Shown here: piece after piece, positions 1-7,868 of the stretch
How the letters are laid out: every line of letters begins with the position of its first letter
How positions within the stretch are numbered: the first letter of the stretch is position 1
Assembly: GCF_004299445.1 (NCBI RefSeq)
Contig: NZ_SCTC01000047.1
Span: 1-49,907 of the forward strand
DNA length: 49,907 nt
Reading direction: 5' to 3'
Origin: Phenylobacterium sp.
Lineage (GTDB): Bacteria > Pseudomonadota > Alphaproteobacteria > Caulobacterales > Caulobacteraceae
The notes under the pieces: generated by a model
Database searches by the model: none
Told to the model about the DNA's origin: nothing
Seen by the model: only the letters and a program-made list of their open reading frames with translations
Position numbers and translations under genes: made by a program

Positions 1-142
1 CGCCCAGCGCGTGGGCCGAGGCGACGAAGGCGCCCCACTTCTGCTGGTCGTTGAGCACGGTCTCGGAGGCCAGGCTGCCGAGGTTCAGGCTGATGTCCTT
101 GGCATAGGCGGGCAGCGCATCGCGAAGGGTGTCGAGGGACAT
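1..142 (-). CDS. ahpD: AhpD-type alkylhydroperoxidase (N-terminal fragment, cut by window edge)
   Basis: Only the first 47 codons lie in the window; the gene continues past base 1. The product begins [20 protein letters not shown] and continues with a segment on nucleotide pairs LGSLASE and LNDQQKWG, which matches the start of AhpD of the carboxymuconolactone decarboxylase superfamily. In that family a CxxC pair reduces AhpC using lipoamide; the CxxC would lie outside the window. The gene follows ahpC on the same strand after a 169-base gap that holds a hairpin. The pairing with an AhpC that carries a CPC resolving motif supports the call. Confidence is limited by the truncation. Confidence 0.8.
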   Translation of the reverse strand, partial: MSLDTLRDALPAYAKDISLNLGSLASETVLNDQQKWGAFVASAHALG

Positions 143-263
143 GTCCGTCTCCGGGAAGGGAAAAGAAGATGCCCAGGGACGCAGCGGGGAGGGAGATGCG
201 TGCGCGCCCCTGGGCAAGGCTGAAGGTCCGCGGGGTGTGTGGGACGCGGCCTTCAGGCGAAAC

Positions 264-290
264 GGCCGCCGACGGTTACGTTCGGCGGCC
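264..290 (-). terminator. GC-rich hairpin between ahpC and ahpD
   Basis: GGCCGCCGA at 264-272 and TCGGCGGCC at 282-290 form a perfect 9-bp stem with a 9-base loop. Read on the minus strand it follows the ahpC stop by about 20 bases and is followed by only three T residues. It may attenuate read-through from ahpC into ahpD so that ahpC is expressed in excess, or it may protect the ahpC 3' end. The weak T tract makes full termination doubtful. Confidence 0.5.
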
Positions 291-311
291 GCGTGCGGTT
301 ATCCGGTCGAC

Positions 312-869
312 CTAGGCGGCCTTCAGCGTCTCGCCGCCGACCGAGCGGTTGCACGGGCAGAGCTCGTCGGTCTGCAGCGCGTCGAGCACGCGCAGGGTGT
401 CCTGCGGGTTGCGGCCGACGTTCAGGTTCGTGACGTAGACGTGCTGCACCACGTTGTCGGGGTCGACGATGAAGGTGGCGCGCTGGGCGACGCCTTCTTC
501 GAGGTTGAGGACGCCCAGGTCGCGGGCGAACTGGCCGCCGTTGTCGGCAAAGTTCCAGATGGCCAGGTTGTGCAGGTCCGGGTGTTCCCGGCGCCAGCCC
601 AGCTTGGAATGCTCGTTGTCGGTCGAGCCGCCCAGGACGACGGCGTCACGGTCGGCGAATTCGCGGTTCAGGCGGGCGAACTCGGCGATCTCGGTGGGGC
701 ACACGAAGGTGAAGTCCTTCGGGTAGAAGAAGATGACCTTCCACTGACCCTTGAAGCTGTCCTTGGTGAGGGTCTCGAACGCGCTCTCGCCGTTCTCTTC
801 GTGGCGCATGAACTTGGGCTTCACGCCCACGATCTTGAAGTCGGGAAGCGTCTGGCCAACACCCAGCAT
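312..869 (-). CDS. ahpC: Alkyl hydroperoxide reductase AhpC (2-Cys peroxiredoxin)
   Basis: A 185-residue peroxiredoxin that reduces hydrogen peroxide and organic hydroperoxides in the cytoplasm. The peroxidatic Cys57 sits in the motif FTFVCPTE. The C-terminus carries ELCPCN with Cys171 and Cys173, the double resolving-cysteine arrangement known from mycobacterial AhpC, which is reduced by AhpD rather than AhpF. An AGGAG ribosome site lies about 10 bases before the ATG. It is divergent from oxyR, with an OxyR-like site in between, so induction by peroxide is expected. Downstream on the same strand is ahpD. The length is normal for the family. Confidence 0.97.
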   Translation of the reverse strand: MLGVGQTLPDFKIVGVKPKFMRHEENGESAFETLTKDSFKGQWKVIFFYPKDFTFVCPTEIAEFARLNREFADRDAVVLGGSTDNEHSKLGWRREHPDLHNLAIWNFADNGGQFARDLGVLNLEEGVAQRATFIVDPDNVVQHVYVTNLNVGRNPQDTLRVLDALQTDELCPCNRSVGGETLKAA

Positions 870-960
870 ACTGAAACTCTCCTAGTGATTTGGTGGACGG
901 CGGGTCGGGGAGGAGTGACTGCCGAGGCGCGGAGATAGGCCGTGGGCGTCGACAGTTCCA

Positions 961-997
961 ATTGATAGTTTTTGCGATTGAGATAGAGAGGGCCTAT
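961..997. promoter_or_regulatory. Putative OxyR binding site in the ahpC-oxyR divergent region
   Basis: The OxyR consensus is four ATAG/CTAT quarter-sites spaced by 7 bases. Here ATAG at 983-986 is followed after exactly 7 bases by CTAT at 994-997. One turn upstream, at the expected spacing, are ATTG (961-964) and TTGC (972-975), which are degenerate. A further ATAG lies at 965-968. The site is about 65 bases before the oxyR ATG and about 95 bases before the ahpC ATG, fitting control of ahpC and autoregulation. The half-site match is seen; function is inferred. Confidence 0.55.
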
Positions 998-1062
998 GGC
1001 TCGTGCGGGCATGGCCATCCTGGCGCTCGCATTGTGCTCGCCGGAATGACGGATCAGACCGA

Positions 1063-1959
1063 ATGCTGCCGACCATCCGCCAGCTCCAGTACCTCAAGCT
1101 GCTCGCCGAGCACGGGGCGTTCGGCAAGGCGGCCGAGGCCGCGCACGTCACTCAGCCCACCCTGTCGGCCGGCATCCAGGAGCTGGAGCGGACGCTGGGC
1201 GCGCCGGTGGTGGACCGGGCCCGGACCGGCGTGATCCTGACGCCGGTGGGCGAAGAGGCGCTGCGCCGCGCGACCGTGATCCTCAACGAGGCTGAGGAAC
1301 TGGTGGAGGCGGCCAAGAACGCAGGCCAGCCCCTGACCGGCCGTTTCCGGCTGGGCGTCATCCCCACCATCGCGCCGTTCCTGTTGCCGGGCGCCCTGCC
1401 GCTGCTAAGGCAGAGGTTTCCCAAGCTGAAGCTGTTCCTGCGCGAGGACCTGACGCAGCGCCTGATCGCCCAGTTGAAGGCCGGTCGCCTGGATGCGGCC
1501 TTGATCGCGCTGCCGTTCGACATGGGCGGGCTGGAGTGGGCGCACGTGGCCGACGACGAGCTGTTGGCCGCGCTGCCAGCCGATCATCCCTTGGCCAAGC
1601 TGGCGTCGGCCTCGCCCGAGGCGATGGAGCGCGAGAACCTGATCCTGCTGGAAGACGGCCACTGCCTGCGCGAGCACGCGCTGTCGGCCTGCAAGCTGGG
1701 GCCGCCCAAGACCAGCAACGGGGAAGAGCCGTTCACCGCCACCTCGCTCCCTACGCTGGTGCAGATGGTGGGCTCGGGCCTGGGCGTGACCTTCCTGCCG
1801 CGGATGGCGGTGAGCGCGGGCCTCGACAAGGCCGCCGACGTCGCGATCCGCCCCATCGACGCCGAGCATCCGTCACGGGAGATCGTGGTGGCCTGGCGCT
1901 CCGGTTCCAATCGCCGGGCCGAAGGGCGCCTGCTGGCCGAGGTGCTGAAAGAGGTGTGA
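1063..1959 (+). CDS. oxyR: Hydrogen peroxide-inducible LysR-type activator OxyR
   Basis: A 298-residue LysR-family regulator. Residues 1-60 are the winged helix-turn-helix (start MLPTIRQLQYLKLL, helix region AAEAAHVTQPTLSAGIQELE). The effector domain carries Cys201 and Cys210 in GHCLREHALSAC, the same nine-residue spacing as the Cys199-Cys208 redox switch of E. coli OxyR. That pair separates it from other LysR members. The ATG at 1063 was chosen because upstream in-frame starts would add a Ser/Arg-rich stretch unlike the family. It is divergent from ahpC and converges on the TetR gene 8 bases after its stop. Confidence 0.96.
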   Translation: MLPTIRQLQYLKLLAEHGAFGKAAEAAHVTQPTLSAGIQELERTLGAPVVDRARTGVILTPVGEEALRRATVILNEAEELVEAAKNAGQPLTGRFRLGVIPTIAPFLLPGALPLLRQRFPKLKLFLREDLTQRLIAQLKAGRLDAALIALPFDMGGLEWAHVADDELLAALPADHPLAKLASASPEAMERENLILLEDGHCLREHALSACKLGPPKTSNGEEPFTATSLPTLVQMVGSGLGVTFLPRMAVSAGLDKAADVAIRPIDAEHPSREIVVAWRSGSNRRAEGRLLAEVLKEV

Positions 1960-1967
1960 GCCCCGGC

Positions 1968-2600
1968 TCAGGCCCGCCCGAGGCGCTCGAGGTAGGCGCA
2001 GAACATGTCGGCCATGGCGTCGGCATAGGCGGTGATCTCGTCGGGCGTCCGCGGGCTCTCGGAGAAATCCTTGCCCACCGTCCTGAGCGTCGTGGTGACG
2101 AGGTCGCCGGCCAGCGCGCGCGTGGCGTCGCTGGCATGGGGCAGGGCCTCGTCCATGAACGCCTGGGCCGCGTCATGGCCCGACAGCCGCGCCCACCGCG
2201 CCTCGGGGGCGTCGCGATAGAGTGGGGCCGCGTCGTTGAGCGCCACGCGCATCCCGGCCTCCTCGCATTCCGAACGGATGAAGGCGCGGACCAGCGCACG
2301 CAGGCGCTCGGGCGGCGGTCGGCTGCGGTCGCCCAGGATCTCGCGCAGCAGGTCGGTGGTCTCGCGCCATTCGTCGGTCTGCAGCCGGAACAGGATCGCG
2401 GCCTTGTTCGGGAAGTACTGGTAGACCGATCCCACGCTGACGCCGGCCTTCTCCGCCACCCGCGCGGTGGTGAAGCGCTGGGCGCCCTCCTTCGCCAGAA
2501 CCTGAGCCGCCGCCTCCAGGATCGCCGCGACCAGCTCTGTCGAGCGCGCCTGCTTCGGCGTCTTTCGTGAGGAAATCCGGGGACTTGGGCGACCGGTCAT
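1968..2600 (-). CDS. TetR/AcrR family transcriptional regulator
   Basis: A 210-residue regulator. The N-terminal domain has the TetR helix-turn-helix at roughly residues 35-65 with the characteristic GVSVGSVYQYFPNK segment. The C-terminal ligand domain is diverse, as usual, and does not reveal the effector. The ATG at 2600 gives a 16-residue basic leader before the HTH; longer in-frame readings run into the neighbouring methyltransferase. It is divergent from the O-methyltransferase gene with a 92-base spacer that holds a GCGAC/GTCGC inverted repeat, so it probably represses that gene and itself. The partner assignment is inference. Confidence 0.9.
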   Translation of the reverse strand: MTGRPSPRISSRKTPKQARSTELVAAILEAAAQVLAKEGAQRFTTARVAEKAGVSVGSVYQYFPNKAAILFRLQTDEWRETTDLLREILGDRSRPPPERLRALVRAFIRSECEEAGMRVALNDAAPLYRDAPEARWARLSGHDAAQAFMDEALPHASDATRALAGDLVTTTLRTVGKDFSESPRTPDEITAYADAMADMFCAYLERLGRA

Positions 2601-2629
2601 GGCGCTTTCGGGCAATGCGAATATCGAAC

Positions 2630-2645
2630 GCGACGAATTAGTCGC
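2630..2645. promoter_or_regulatory. Putative TetR operator
   Basis: GCGAC at 2630-2634 and GTCGC at 2641-2645 flank GAATTA, giving a near-perfect dyad centred on AATT. It lies 30 bases upstream of the TetR start and 48 bases upstream of the methyltransferase start, the usual place for a TetR operator controlling a divergent pair. Confidence 0.5.
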
Positions 2646-2692
2646 ATTTTTCCGATGGGCGCAAGGACGCGCCCGAACCGGAGCTCCTCCCC

Positions 2693-3358
2693 ATGAACAC
2701 CCTGACCACCGCCCCGGTCGCGCCGCTGCTGGCGCGACTGTTCGAAGAGGCCGACGCCGCCTCGCCCGCCGACAGCCCCGCCTTCGTTTCCGTGCCGGCC
2801 GAGGAGCGCGCCCGCCTGATGCAGAGCAGGTCCGACTACGCCTTCCTTTACGCGGCCCTGAAGGACTACCCGTTGCCCGTCTCGCGGGAGACCGGAACCC
2901 TGCTCTACATGCTGGCCCGCAGCAGCGGCGCACGATCCATCGTCGAGTTCGGGACGTCGTTCGGACTGTCGACCCTGCACCTGGCCGCGGCGCTGCGCGA
3001 CAACGGCGGCGGGCGGTTGATCACCACCGAGTTCGAACCATCGAAGGCCGCGCGGGCGCGCCGGAACCTGGCGGAAGGCGGGGTGGCCGACCTGGTGGAG
3101 ATCCGCGAGGGCGACGCCCTGCAGACCCTGGCCGTCGACTTGCCCGGGACCATCGACCTCGTCCTGCTGGACGGGGCGAAGGCGCTCTACGGCGATATCC
3201 TCAGCCTGCTGGAGAGCTGTCTGCGACCCGGCGCGCTGATCGTGGCCGACAACGCCGACCACTGCCCGGAGTACCTGGCGCGCGTGCGCTCGCCGGCGAA
3301 CGGCTACCTGTCGATCCCCTTCGGCGCGGACGTCGAACTGTCGATGCGCACCGGCTGA
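2693..3358 (+). CDS. Class I SAM-dependent O-methyltransferase
   Basis: A 221-residue member of the catechol-type O-methyltransferase family (methyltransferase family 3). The SAM-binding motif I is VEFGTSFGLSTLHLA (around residues 84-98), the acidic loop ITTEFEP follows, and DLVLLDGAK marks the metal/substrate region, with VADN near the end. Such enzymes methylate phenolic or small-molecule hydroxyls; the substrate here cannot be named. An upstream GGAGCTCC provides the ribosome site. Divergent partner is a TetR regulator, which suggests induction by a xenobiotic or phenolic compound. Confidence 0.88.
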   Translation: MNTLTTAPVAPLLARLFEEADAASPADSPAFVSVPAEERARLMQSRSDYAFLYAALKDYPLPVSRETGTLLYMLARSSGARSIVEFGTSFGLSTLHLAAALRDNGGGRLITTEFEPSKAARARRNLAEGGVADLVEIREGDALQTLAVDLPGTIDLVLLDGAKALYGDILSLLESCLRPGALIVADNADHCPEYLARVRSPANGYLSIPFGADVELSMRTG

Positions 3359-3387
3359 GCAGCGCGTTTCCGATATAATTTCGACTG

Positions 3388-3461
3388 TATCTAAAAACCG
3401 CTTGCAGCTCGAAACGATTTCGATGTATCTAATGTTTAGACATATCTAAAGGAGTCTAAAA
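3388..3461. promoter_or_regulatory. AT-rich array of TATCTAA half-sites before padR
   Basis: Forward copies of TATCTAA or a close variant start at 3388 (TATCTAAA), 3427 (ATCTAAT), 3443 (TATCTAAA) and 3455 (TCTAAAA), with an inverted TTAGA at 3436-3440 that makes TCTAA-N3-TTAGA with the second copy. The stretch also contains ATGT at 3423 and ACAT at 3440, the ends typical of PadR operators. The last copy abuts the padR start codon. It is strikingly AT-rich against the surrounding DNA. This is the likely autoregulatory operator and promoter of padR. Confidence 0.6.
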
Positions 3462-3466
3462 TACAT

Positions 3467-4039
3467 ATGCACCGACACCTCTTCCACGATCGCGGACTTC
3501 ATCGCAGCCGGCATGGCTGGGGCGGCCGCATGGGCCACCACGGCGAGGGGCGCGGCGAGCGTGGTGAGCGTCGCCATCGCCGGTTCGGCCGGTTCTTCGA
3601 GCACGGAGACCTGCGCTTCGTGGTGCTGGCGCTGCTCGAGGAGCAGCCGCGCCACGGCTACGAGCTGATCAAGGAGCTGGAGGAGCGCACCGGCGGCGCG
3701 TACCGCCCGTCGCCCGGCGTGGTCTATCCCACCCTGTCGCTGCTGGAGGACGAAGGCTTCGTTCTTCAGGCCGGCGGCGAGACCGGCCGCAAGCTCTACC
3801 AGATCAACGACGCGGGTAAGGCCGAACTCGACAAGCACCGCACCGCCGTCGAGGGCCTGTTCGCCCAGATGGAGGAGGCCGCCCGCCACGCCGGGCCCGG
3901 CCGCCCCCGCGTGGGTCGCGCGATGATGAACCTGGGCATGGCGCTCAAGAACCGCATGCAGCGCCCGGTGTCCGCCGAACAGCTCGACCGCATCGTCCAG
4001 ATGATCGACGACACCGCCGCCGAAATCGAAAAGAGCTGA
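3467..4039 (+). CDS. PadR family transcriptional regulator
   Basis: A 190-residue regulator. After a His/Arg/Gly-rich leader of about 45 residues comes the PadR winged helix (roughly residues 48-125) with LRFVVLALLEEQPRHGYEL and the signature SPGVVYPTLSLLEDEGF. The C-terminal part (after 130) is helical and probably dimerises. The histidine-rich start (MHRHLFHDRGLHRSRHGW) is common in PadR proteins of this type and could bind metal, but that is speculation. The ATG at 3467 follows GGAG at 3451. No target gene lies next to it; dapF downstream is separated by a terminator. Confidence 0.92.
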   Translation: MHRHLFHDRGLHRSRHGWGGRMGHHGEGRGERGERRHRRFGRFFEHGDLRFVVLALLEEQPRHGYELIKELEERTGGAYRPSPGVVYPTLSLLEDEGFVLQAGGETGRKLYQINDAGKAELDKHRTAVEGLFAQMEEAARHAGPGRPRVGRAMMNLGMALKNRMQRPVSAEQLDRIVQMIDDTAAEIEKS

Positions 4040-4063
4040 TCCTCCCCGACGCTCTTGTCCCTG

Positions 4064-4097
4064 GGCCTCCGCGTTCGCGCGGGGGCCTTTCTTTTTT
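4064..4097 (+). terminator. Rho-independent terminator after padR
   Basis: GGCCTCC-GCG (4064-4073) pairs with CGC-GGGGGCC (4078-4087) around a TTCG tetraloop, with one G-U pair, followed by a T-rich run to 4097. It isolates padR from dapF. Confidence 0.85.
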
Positions 4098-4165
4098 AGG
4101 CGCGCGAGGCGCCGCCCCGCGCCTCAGGTGCGGCGTCGCTCGGTTTCGCCTATATACCGCGGCCC

Positions 4166-4990
4166 ATGACGCGCCCGTTTCTCAAGATGAATGGCCTCGG
4201 CAACGACTTCGTCGTGATCGAGACCCGGTCCGGTCCCTTCGATCCCACGGCGGACGAGGTGCGGGCGATCGCCGACCGCAAGACCGGCGTCGGCTGCGAC
4301 CAGCTGATCGTGATCGGGAAGTCCGAGGCCGACGCCGATGCGCGCGTGCGCTTCTGGAACGCAGACGGCGAAGAGGTCAGCGCGTGTGGGAACGGGACCC
4401 GCTGCGTCGGCTGGCTGCTGATGCAGTCGACGGGCAAGGACGAGGCCGTCATTGACACCCAGGCGGGCCGGCTGGTGGCCACTCGCGCGGGAGAACGGCT
4501 GGTCAGCGTCGACATGGGTCCGCCGCGGCTGGACTGGCAGGAGATTCCTCTGGCCTCGGCGCACGACACTGCGGCCCTCGACGTGGCGCTCTTCCACCAC
4601 GCCGACCTGATGGCGCCCCCAGGGTGTGTCTCCATGGGCAACCCGCATGTGGTCTTCTTTGTGCCCGACGTGGCGCAGGCGCCGGTCGAGCTGGCCGGGC
4701 CGGCCGTCGAGACGCACCCTCTCTTCCCCGAGCATGTGAACGTCGGCTTCGCCCAGATCCTGGAGCGCGACCGCATCCGCCTGCGCGTCTGGGAACGCGG
4801 CGCCGGCCTCACGAAGGCCTGTGGCACCGGGGCCTGCGCAGCCCTCGTGGCCGCCTCGCGCCGTGACCTCGTCGGCCGGCATGCGACGATGGTGCTGGAC
4901 GGCGGCGAACTGTTCATCGAGTGGCGCGAGGATGGACACGTCATCATGACCGGTCCCGCGGCCGTGGACTTCGCAGGCGAGCTGCCATGA
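4166..4990 (+). CDS. dapF: Diaminopimelate epimerase
   Basis: Converts LL- to meso-diaminopimelate for lysine and peptidoglycan synthesis in the cytoplasm. The 274-residue protein begins with the family motif KMNGLGNDFVV. The two catalytic cysteines are Cys74 in SACGNGTRC and Cys219 in KACGTGAC, one in each pseudo-symmetric half. The NPH motif (residues 159-161) is present. Length is typical. Its stop overlaps the start of the next gene (ATGA at 4987), so the downstream membrane protein and mtaB are probably translationally coupled to it. Confidence 0.98.
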   Translation: MTRPFLKMNGLGNDFVVIETRSGPFDPTADEVRAIADRKTGVGCDQLIVIGKSEADADARVRFWNADGEEVSACGNGTRCVGWLLMQSTGKDEAVIDTQAGRLVATRAGERLVSVDMGPPRLDWQEIPLASAHDTAALDVALFHHADLMAPPGCVSMGNPHVVFFVPDVAQAPVELAGPAVETHPLFPEHVNVGFAQILERDRIRLRVWERGAGLTKACGTGACAALVAASRRDLVGRHATMVLDGGELFIEWREDGHVIMTGPAAVDFAGELP

Positions 4991-5415
4991 ACCAGACCCC
5001 GGCGGAGGGACGGCCGCGGCGCTGGTGGCTGGCGATGATCCTGAATATGGTCTTCGCGCCCACCGGCTACGCCTACGTCGGGGCGTGGCGGACCCTGGCT
5101 GTCTTCTGCGGCCTCATGGCTGTGGGCGCGTTCGCCCTGCCCGAGGCGCTCCACCAGTGGCCGGCCGCCGCCGACGCCCTCGGCAAGAATGGACTGCTGA
5201 TCGGCGCGGTCGTCCTGGCCCTGGCTGTCGGCGCGCACGCCGCCTGGCTGGCGACCAAGGCCCCACCGCGCACGGGAGCCTCGCGGGCGATCGTCTACAT
5301 CGTGCCGTGGATCCTGCTCACGATGTTCAACATGTTGGTGCGCACCTATGGCCCGCATCCGGCCGCCGCCAGCGCGCCCGCGCCCGTCGGCCAGGACCTG
5401 AGCCGCCAGCCATGA
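4987..5415 (+). CDS. Small four-helix integral membrane protein of unknown function
   Basis: A 142-residue protein with about four hydrophobic segments (roughly residues 14-33, 36-55, 68-92 and 101-120) and no catalytic motif that I recognise. A Pro/Ala tail closes the protein. Start and stop overlap both neighbours (ATGA with dapF at 4987 and ATGA with mtaB at 5412), which is strong evidence that it is a real gene in a coupled operon. I do not recognise the family and give no function. Confidence 0.8.
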   Translation: MNQTPAEGRPRRWWLAMILNMVFAPTGYAYVGAWRTLAVFCGLMAVGAFALPEALHQWPAAADALGKNGLLIGAVVLALAVGAHAAWLATKAPPRTGASRAIVYIVPWILLTMFNMLVRTYGPHPAAASAPAPVGQDLSRQP

Positions 5416-6761
5416 AGGACGTGACGCCCGACGCCCTCGATCCCGACTTCGCCGCCGACGCCCCGGCCGGCGACGCCTCAACTGGCGGGGACGTGCGCAT
5501 CGTCACCTTCGGCTGCCGCCTGAACGCCTACGAGAGCGAGGTCATCCGCAAGCGCGCGGCCGAGGACGGGCTCAGCGACGCGGTCGTATTCAACACCTGC
5601 GCGGTCACCAACGAGGCCGTGCGCCAGGCGCGACAGGCGATCCGCAAGGCGCGGCGCGAGCGGCCGGGCGCCAAGCTGATCGTCACCGGCTGCGCCGCCC
5701 AGATCGACCCCGCCGCCTTCGCCGCCATGCCCGAGGTGGACCTGGTCCTGGGCAATGCCGAGAAGAGCCAGGCGGGTTCCTACGCGCCTCAGGTTGTGCC
5801 GCCAGGGGCGGAACCCATGCGGGTCCGCGTCAACGACATCATGAGCGTGCGCGAGACGGCCGGGCACCTTATCGACGGCCTCAAGGATCGGGCGCGGGCC
5901 TACGTCGAGGTCCAGAACGGCTGCGACCACCGCTGCACCTTCTGCATCATCCCCTACGGCCGCGGCAACTCGCGCTCGGCGCCGGCGGGCGAGGTGGTGG
6001 AACAGGTGCGCCGGCTGGCCGCCGAGGGCTACCGCGAGGTCGTGCTGACCGGCGTGGACGTGACCAGCTGGGGCGCCGACCTGCCGGGCCAGCCCACCCT
6101 GGGCCAGCTGGTGGCGCGAATCCTGAAGCTGGTTCCCGGCCTGCCGCGCCTGCGCCTGTCGTCCATCGATGCGGCCGAGATCGACGCCGACCTGCTACGC
6201 TGCCTGGCCGAAGAGCCGCGGCTGATGCCCTACCTGCACCTGTCGCTGCAGGCGGGCGACGACATGATCCTGAAGCGCATGAAGCGCCGCCACTTGCGCG
6301 CGGACGCGCTGAAGCTGGTGGCCGAGGTGCGCGCGGTGCGGCCGGACACCGCCTTCGGCGCCGACCTGATCGCGGGCTTCCCCACCGAGACCGACGCGAT
6401 GTTCGAGAACACGCTGAAGCTCGTCGAGGAGGCGGGACTGGCGTTCCTGCACGTCTTTCCGTTCAGCGCCCGTCCCGGGACGCCGGCGGCGCGGATGCCC
6501 AAGGTGAAGGGCGACGCCGTGAAGGCCCGCGCCGCGCGCCTGCGCGCCGCCGGCGACGCGGCCCTGGTCCGGCATCTGGCCGCCCAGGTCGGCCGCACCC
6601 TGAACGGGCTGGTCGAGCGGCCCGGCGTGGCCCGCGCGGAGGATTTCACCGAGATCGCGTTCTCGGGCGAGGCGGCGGTGGGCGACGTAACGGCCCTGCG
6701 CGTCACGGGCCACGACGGCCGGCGCGTCCTGGCGACAGTGCTGGAGGCGGAAGCGGCATGA
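5412..6761 (+). CDS. mtaB: tRNA t6A37 methylthiotransferase MtaB
   Basis: A 449-residue radical-SAM methylthiotransferase that converts t6A to ms2t6A at position 37 of ANN-decoding tRNAs. The N-terminal UPF0004 domain has three cluster cysteines: Cys35 (FGCRLN), Cys63 (NTCAVT) and Cys94 (TGCAAQ). The radical SAM CX3CX2C motif is Cys171, Cys175 and Cys178 in GCDHRCTFCIIPYGRG. The FGCRLN form and the length favour MtaB over MiaB or RimO. The ATG at 5412 gives about 27 extra residues before the core, and it overlaps the previous stop. It overlaps the next gene by ATGA. Confidence 0.94.
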   Translation: MKDVTPDALDPDFAADAPAGDASTGGDVRIVTFGCRLNAYESEVIRKRAAEDGLSDAVVFNTCAVTNEAVRQARQAIRKARRERPGAKLIVTGCAAQIDPAAFAAMPEVDLVLGNAEKSQAGSYAPQVVPPGAEPMRVRVNDIMSVRETAGHLIDGLKDRARAYVEVQNGCDHRCTFCIIPYGRGNSRSAPAGEVVEQVRRLAAEGYREVVLTGVDVTSWGADLPGQPTLGQLVARILKLVPGLPRLRLSSIDAAEIDADLLRCLAEEPRLMPYLHLSLQAGDDMILKRMKRRHLRADALKLVAEVRAVRPDTAFGADLIAGFPTETDAMFENTLKLVEEAGLAFLHVFPFSARPGTPAARMPKVKGDAVKARAARLRAAGDAALVRHLAAQVGRTLNGLVERPGVARAEDFTEIAFSGEAAVGDVTALRVTGHDGRRVLATVLEAEAA

Positions 6762-7195
6762 GCATCACCGGCGGCTGCCAGTGCGGGGCGATCCGGTTCC
6801 GGGCCGAGACGCTGGGCGAGGCCAGCATCTGCCATTGCCGCATGTGCCAGAAGGCCACCGGCGGGCTCTTCGGCCCCTATGTGGGCGTCGAGGGGCTGAC
6901 TTGGACCCGCGGCGAGCGTCGGCGCTTCCAGAGTTCAAACAAGGTCTGGCGCGGGTTCTGCGAGGCGTGCGGCACGCCGCTGACGTGGGAGCACGTGGCC
7001 GGGCCGGTGGCGGTGGCGATCGGCGTGCTGGACGATCCGGCCGCCGTGCGGGTGACCGAACAGCTGGGCAGCGCCAGCAAGCTGCCGTGGGTCGACGACC
7101 TGCCGGGCCTGCCTGTCCATGAGCCGACCGAGCCGCGGGCCGCCGCGCATCTGGCCAGCATCGAGAGCCTGCAGCATCCCGATCACGACACCTAG
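6758..7195 (+). CDS. GFA (glutathione-dependent formaldehyde-activating enzyme-like) family protein
   Basis: A 145-residue zinc-binding protein of the GFA/CENP-V family. The expected cysteines are present: Cys7 and Cys9 (GGCQCG), Cys25, Cys27 and Cys30 (ICHCRMC) and Cys68 and Cys71 (FCEACG). The family name comes from a glutathione-formaldehyde adduct enzyme, but most members have no proven activity. Its start overlaps the mtaB stop (ATGA), and its stop shares a CTAG with the convergent channel gene. Confidence 0.9.
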   Translation: MSITGGCQCGAIRFRAETLGEASICHCRMCQKATGGLFGPYVGVEGLTWTRGERRRFQSSNKVWRGFCEACGTPLTWEHVAGPVAVAIGVLDDPAAVRVTEQLGSASKLPWVDDLPGLPVHEPTEPRAAAHLASIESLQHPDHDT

Positions 7196-7809
7196 GCCCG
7201 CCCGGGGAACCCCGGCATCTGCCAGCCGAACAGGATCGCCCCGGCGCGCACGCTGAACGCCGCCAGGAACCCTAGGCCGCCGCTGACCGCCAGGGGCAGG
7301 CTCATGCCGTGCAGCCCCACGAACACGGCCGCGCCCAGCAGCGCCGGGGTCACGTAGAGCTCGCGACGAAGCAGCACCGAGGGCTGGTTGGCCAGCACAT
7401 CGCGGATCACGCCGCCGAAGGTGGCCGTCAGCACGCCCATGATGACCGCCGAGACCGGCGGCACGCCCAGCGACGTGGCCTTGAGCGCGCCCACGCTGGC
7501 GTAGGCGGCCATGCCCAGGGCGTCCGACCAGAGGAGCAGGCGGTCGCGGCTGCGCCCCCACCCCAGCATCCAGACCGCCACCGCCGCGGCCACGCAGACG
7601 ACGATGTACTGCGGCCGCGCCACCCAGAAGACCGGCGCGTCGATCAGGAGGTCGCGCAGCGTGCCGCCGCCAACCCCCGTCACCGCCGCGAAGAAGCCGA
7701 AGGTGATGATGTCGTGCTTGGCCCGGGCCGCCGCCAGCGCCCCCGACGCGCCGAATACCGCCACGGCGGCGTAGTCCAGCACGGTGAGGGCGGTTTCAAT
7801 GGGCGGCAT
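7192..7809 (-). CDS. TRIC-type cation channel family protein (UPF0126, YadS/YicG-like)
   Basis: A 205-residue inner-membrane protein with about seven hydrophobic helices. It has the two family repeats, each with a glycine-rich turn followed by Arg-Asp: TGVGGGTLRDLL and TFGGVIRDVL. Bacterial TRIC homologues form trimeric potassium-permeable channels; the role in this organism is not known. The ATG at 7809 (MPPIETALTVLDYAA) was preferred over the codon 12 residues upstream because the family starts directly with the first helix. It is divergent from ftsY. Confidence 0.9.
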   Translation of the reverse strand: MPPIETALTVLDYAAVAVFGASGALAAARAKHDIITFGFFAAVTGVGGGTLRDLLIDAPVFWVARPQYIVVCVAAAVAVWMLGWGRSRDRLLLWSDALGMAAYASVGALKATSLGVPPVSAVIMGVLTATFGGVIRDVLANQPSVLLRRELYVTPALLGAAVFVGLHGMSLPLAVSGGLGFLAAFSVRAGAILFGWQMPGFPGRA

Positions 7810-7831
7810 CGTCCCCTTGATGCGGTGGGGC

Positions 7832-7859
7832 GTGACGCGCCGCAAGCCTCCGGCTAGAA
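7832..7859 (+). promoter_or_regulatory. Putative housekeeping promoter of ftsY
   Basis: GTGACGC at 7832-7838 and GCTAGAA at 7853-7859 are separated by 14 bases. This fits the Caulobacter housekeeping promoter pattern (TTGACGS, 10-14 bases, GCTANAWC). The predicted transcript would start about 7866, only a few bases before the ftsY ATG at 7869. Confidence 0.5.
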
Positions 7860-7868
7860 GCGGGCTTC

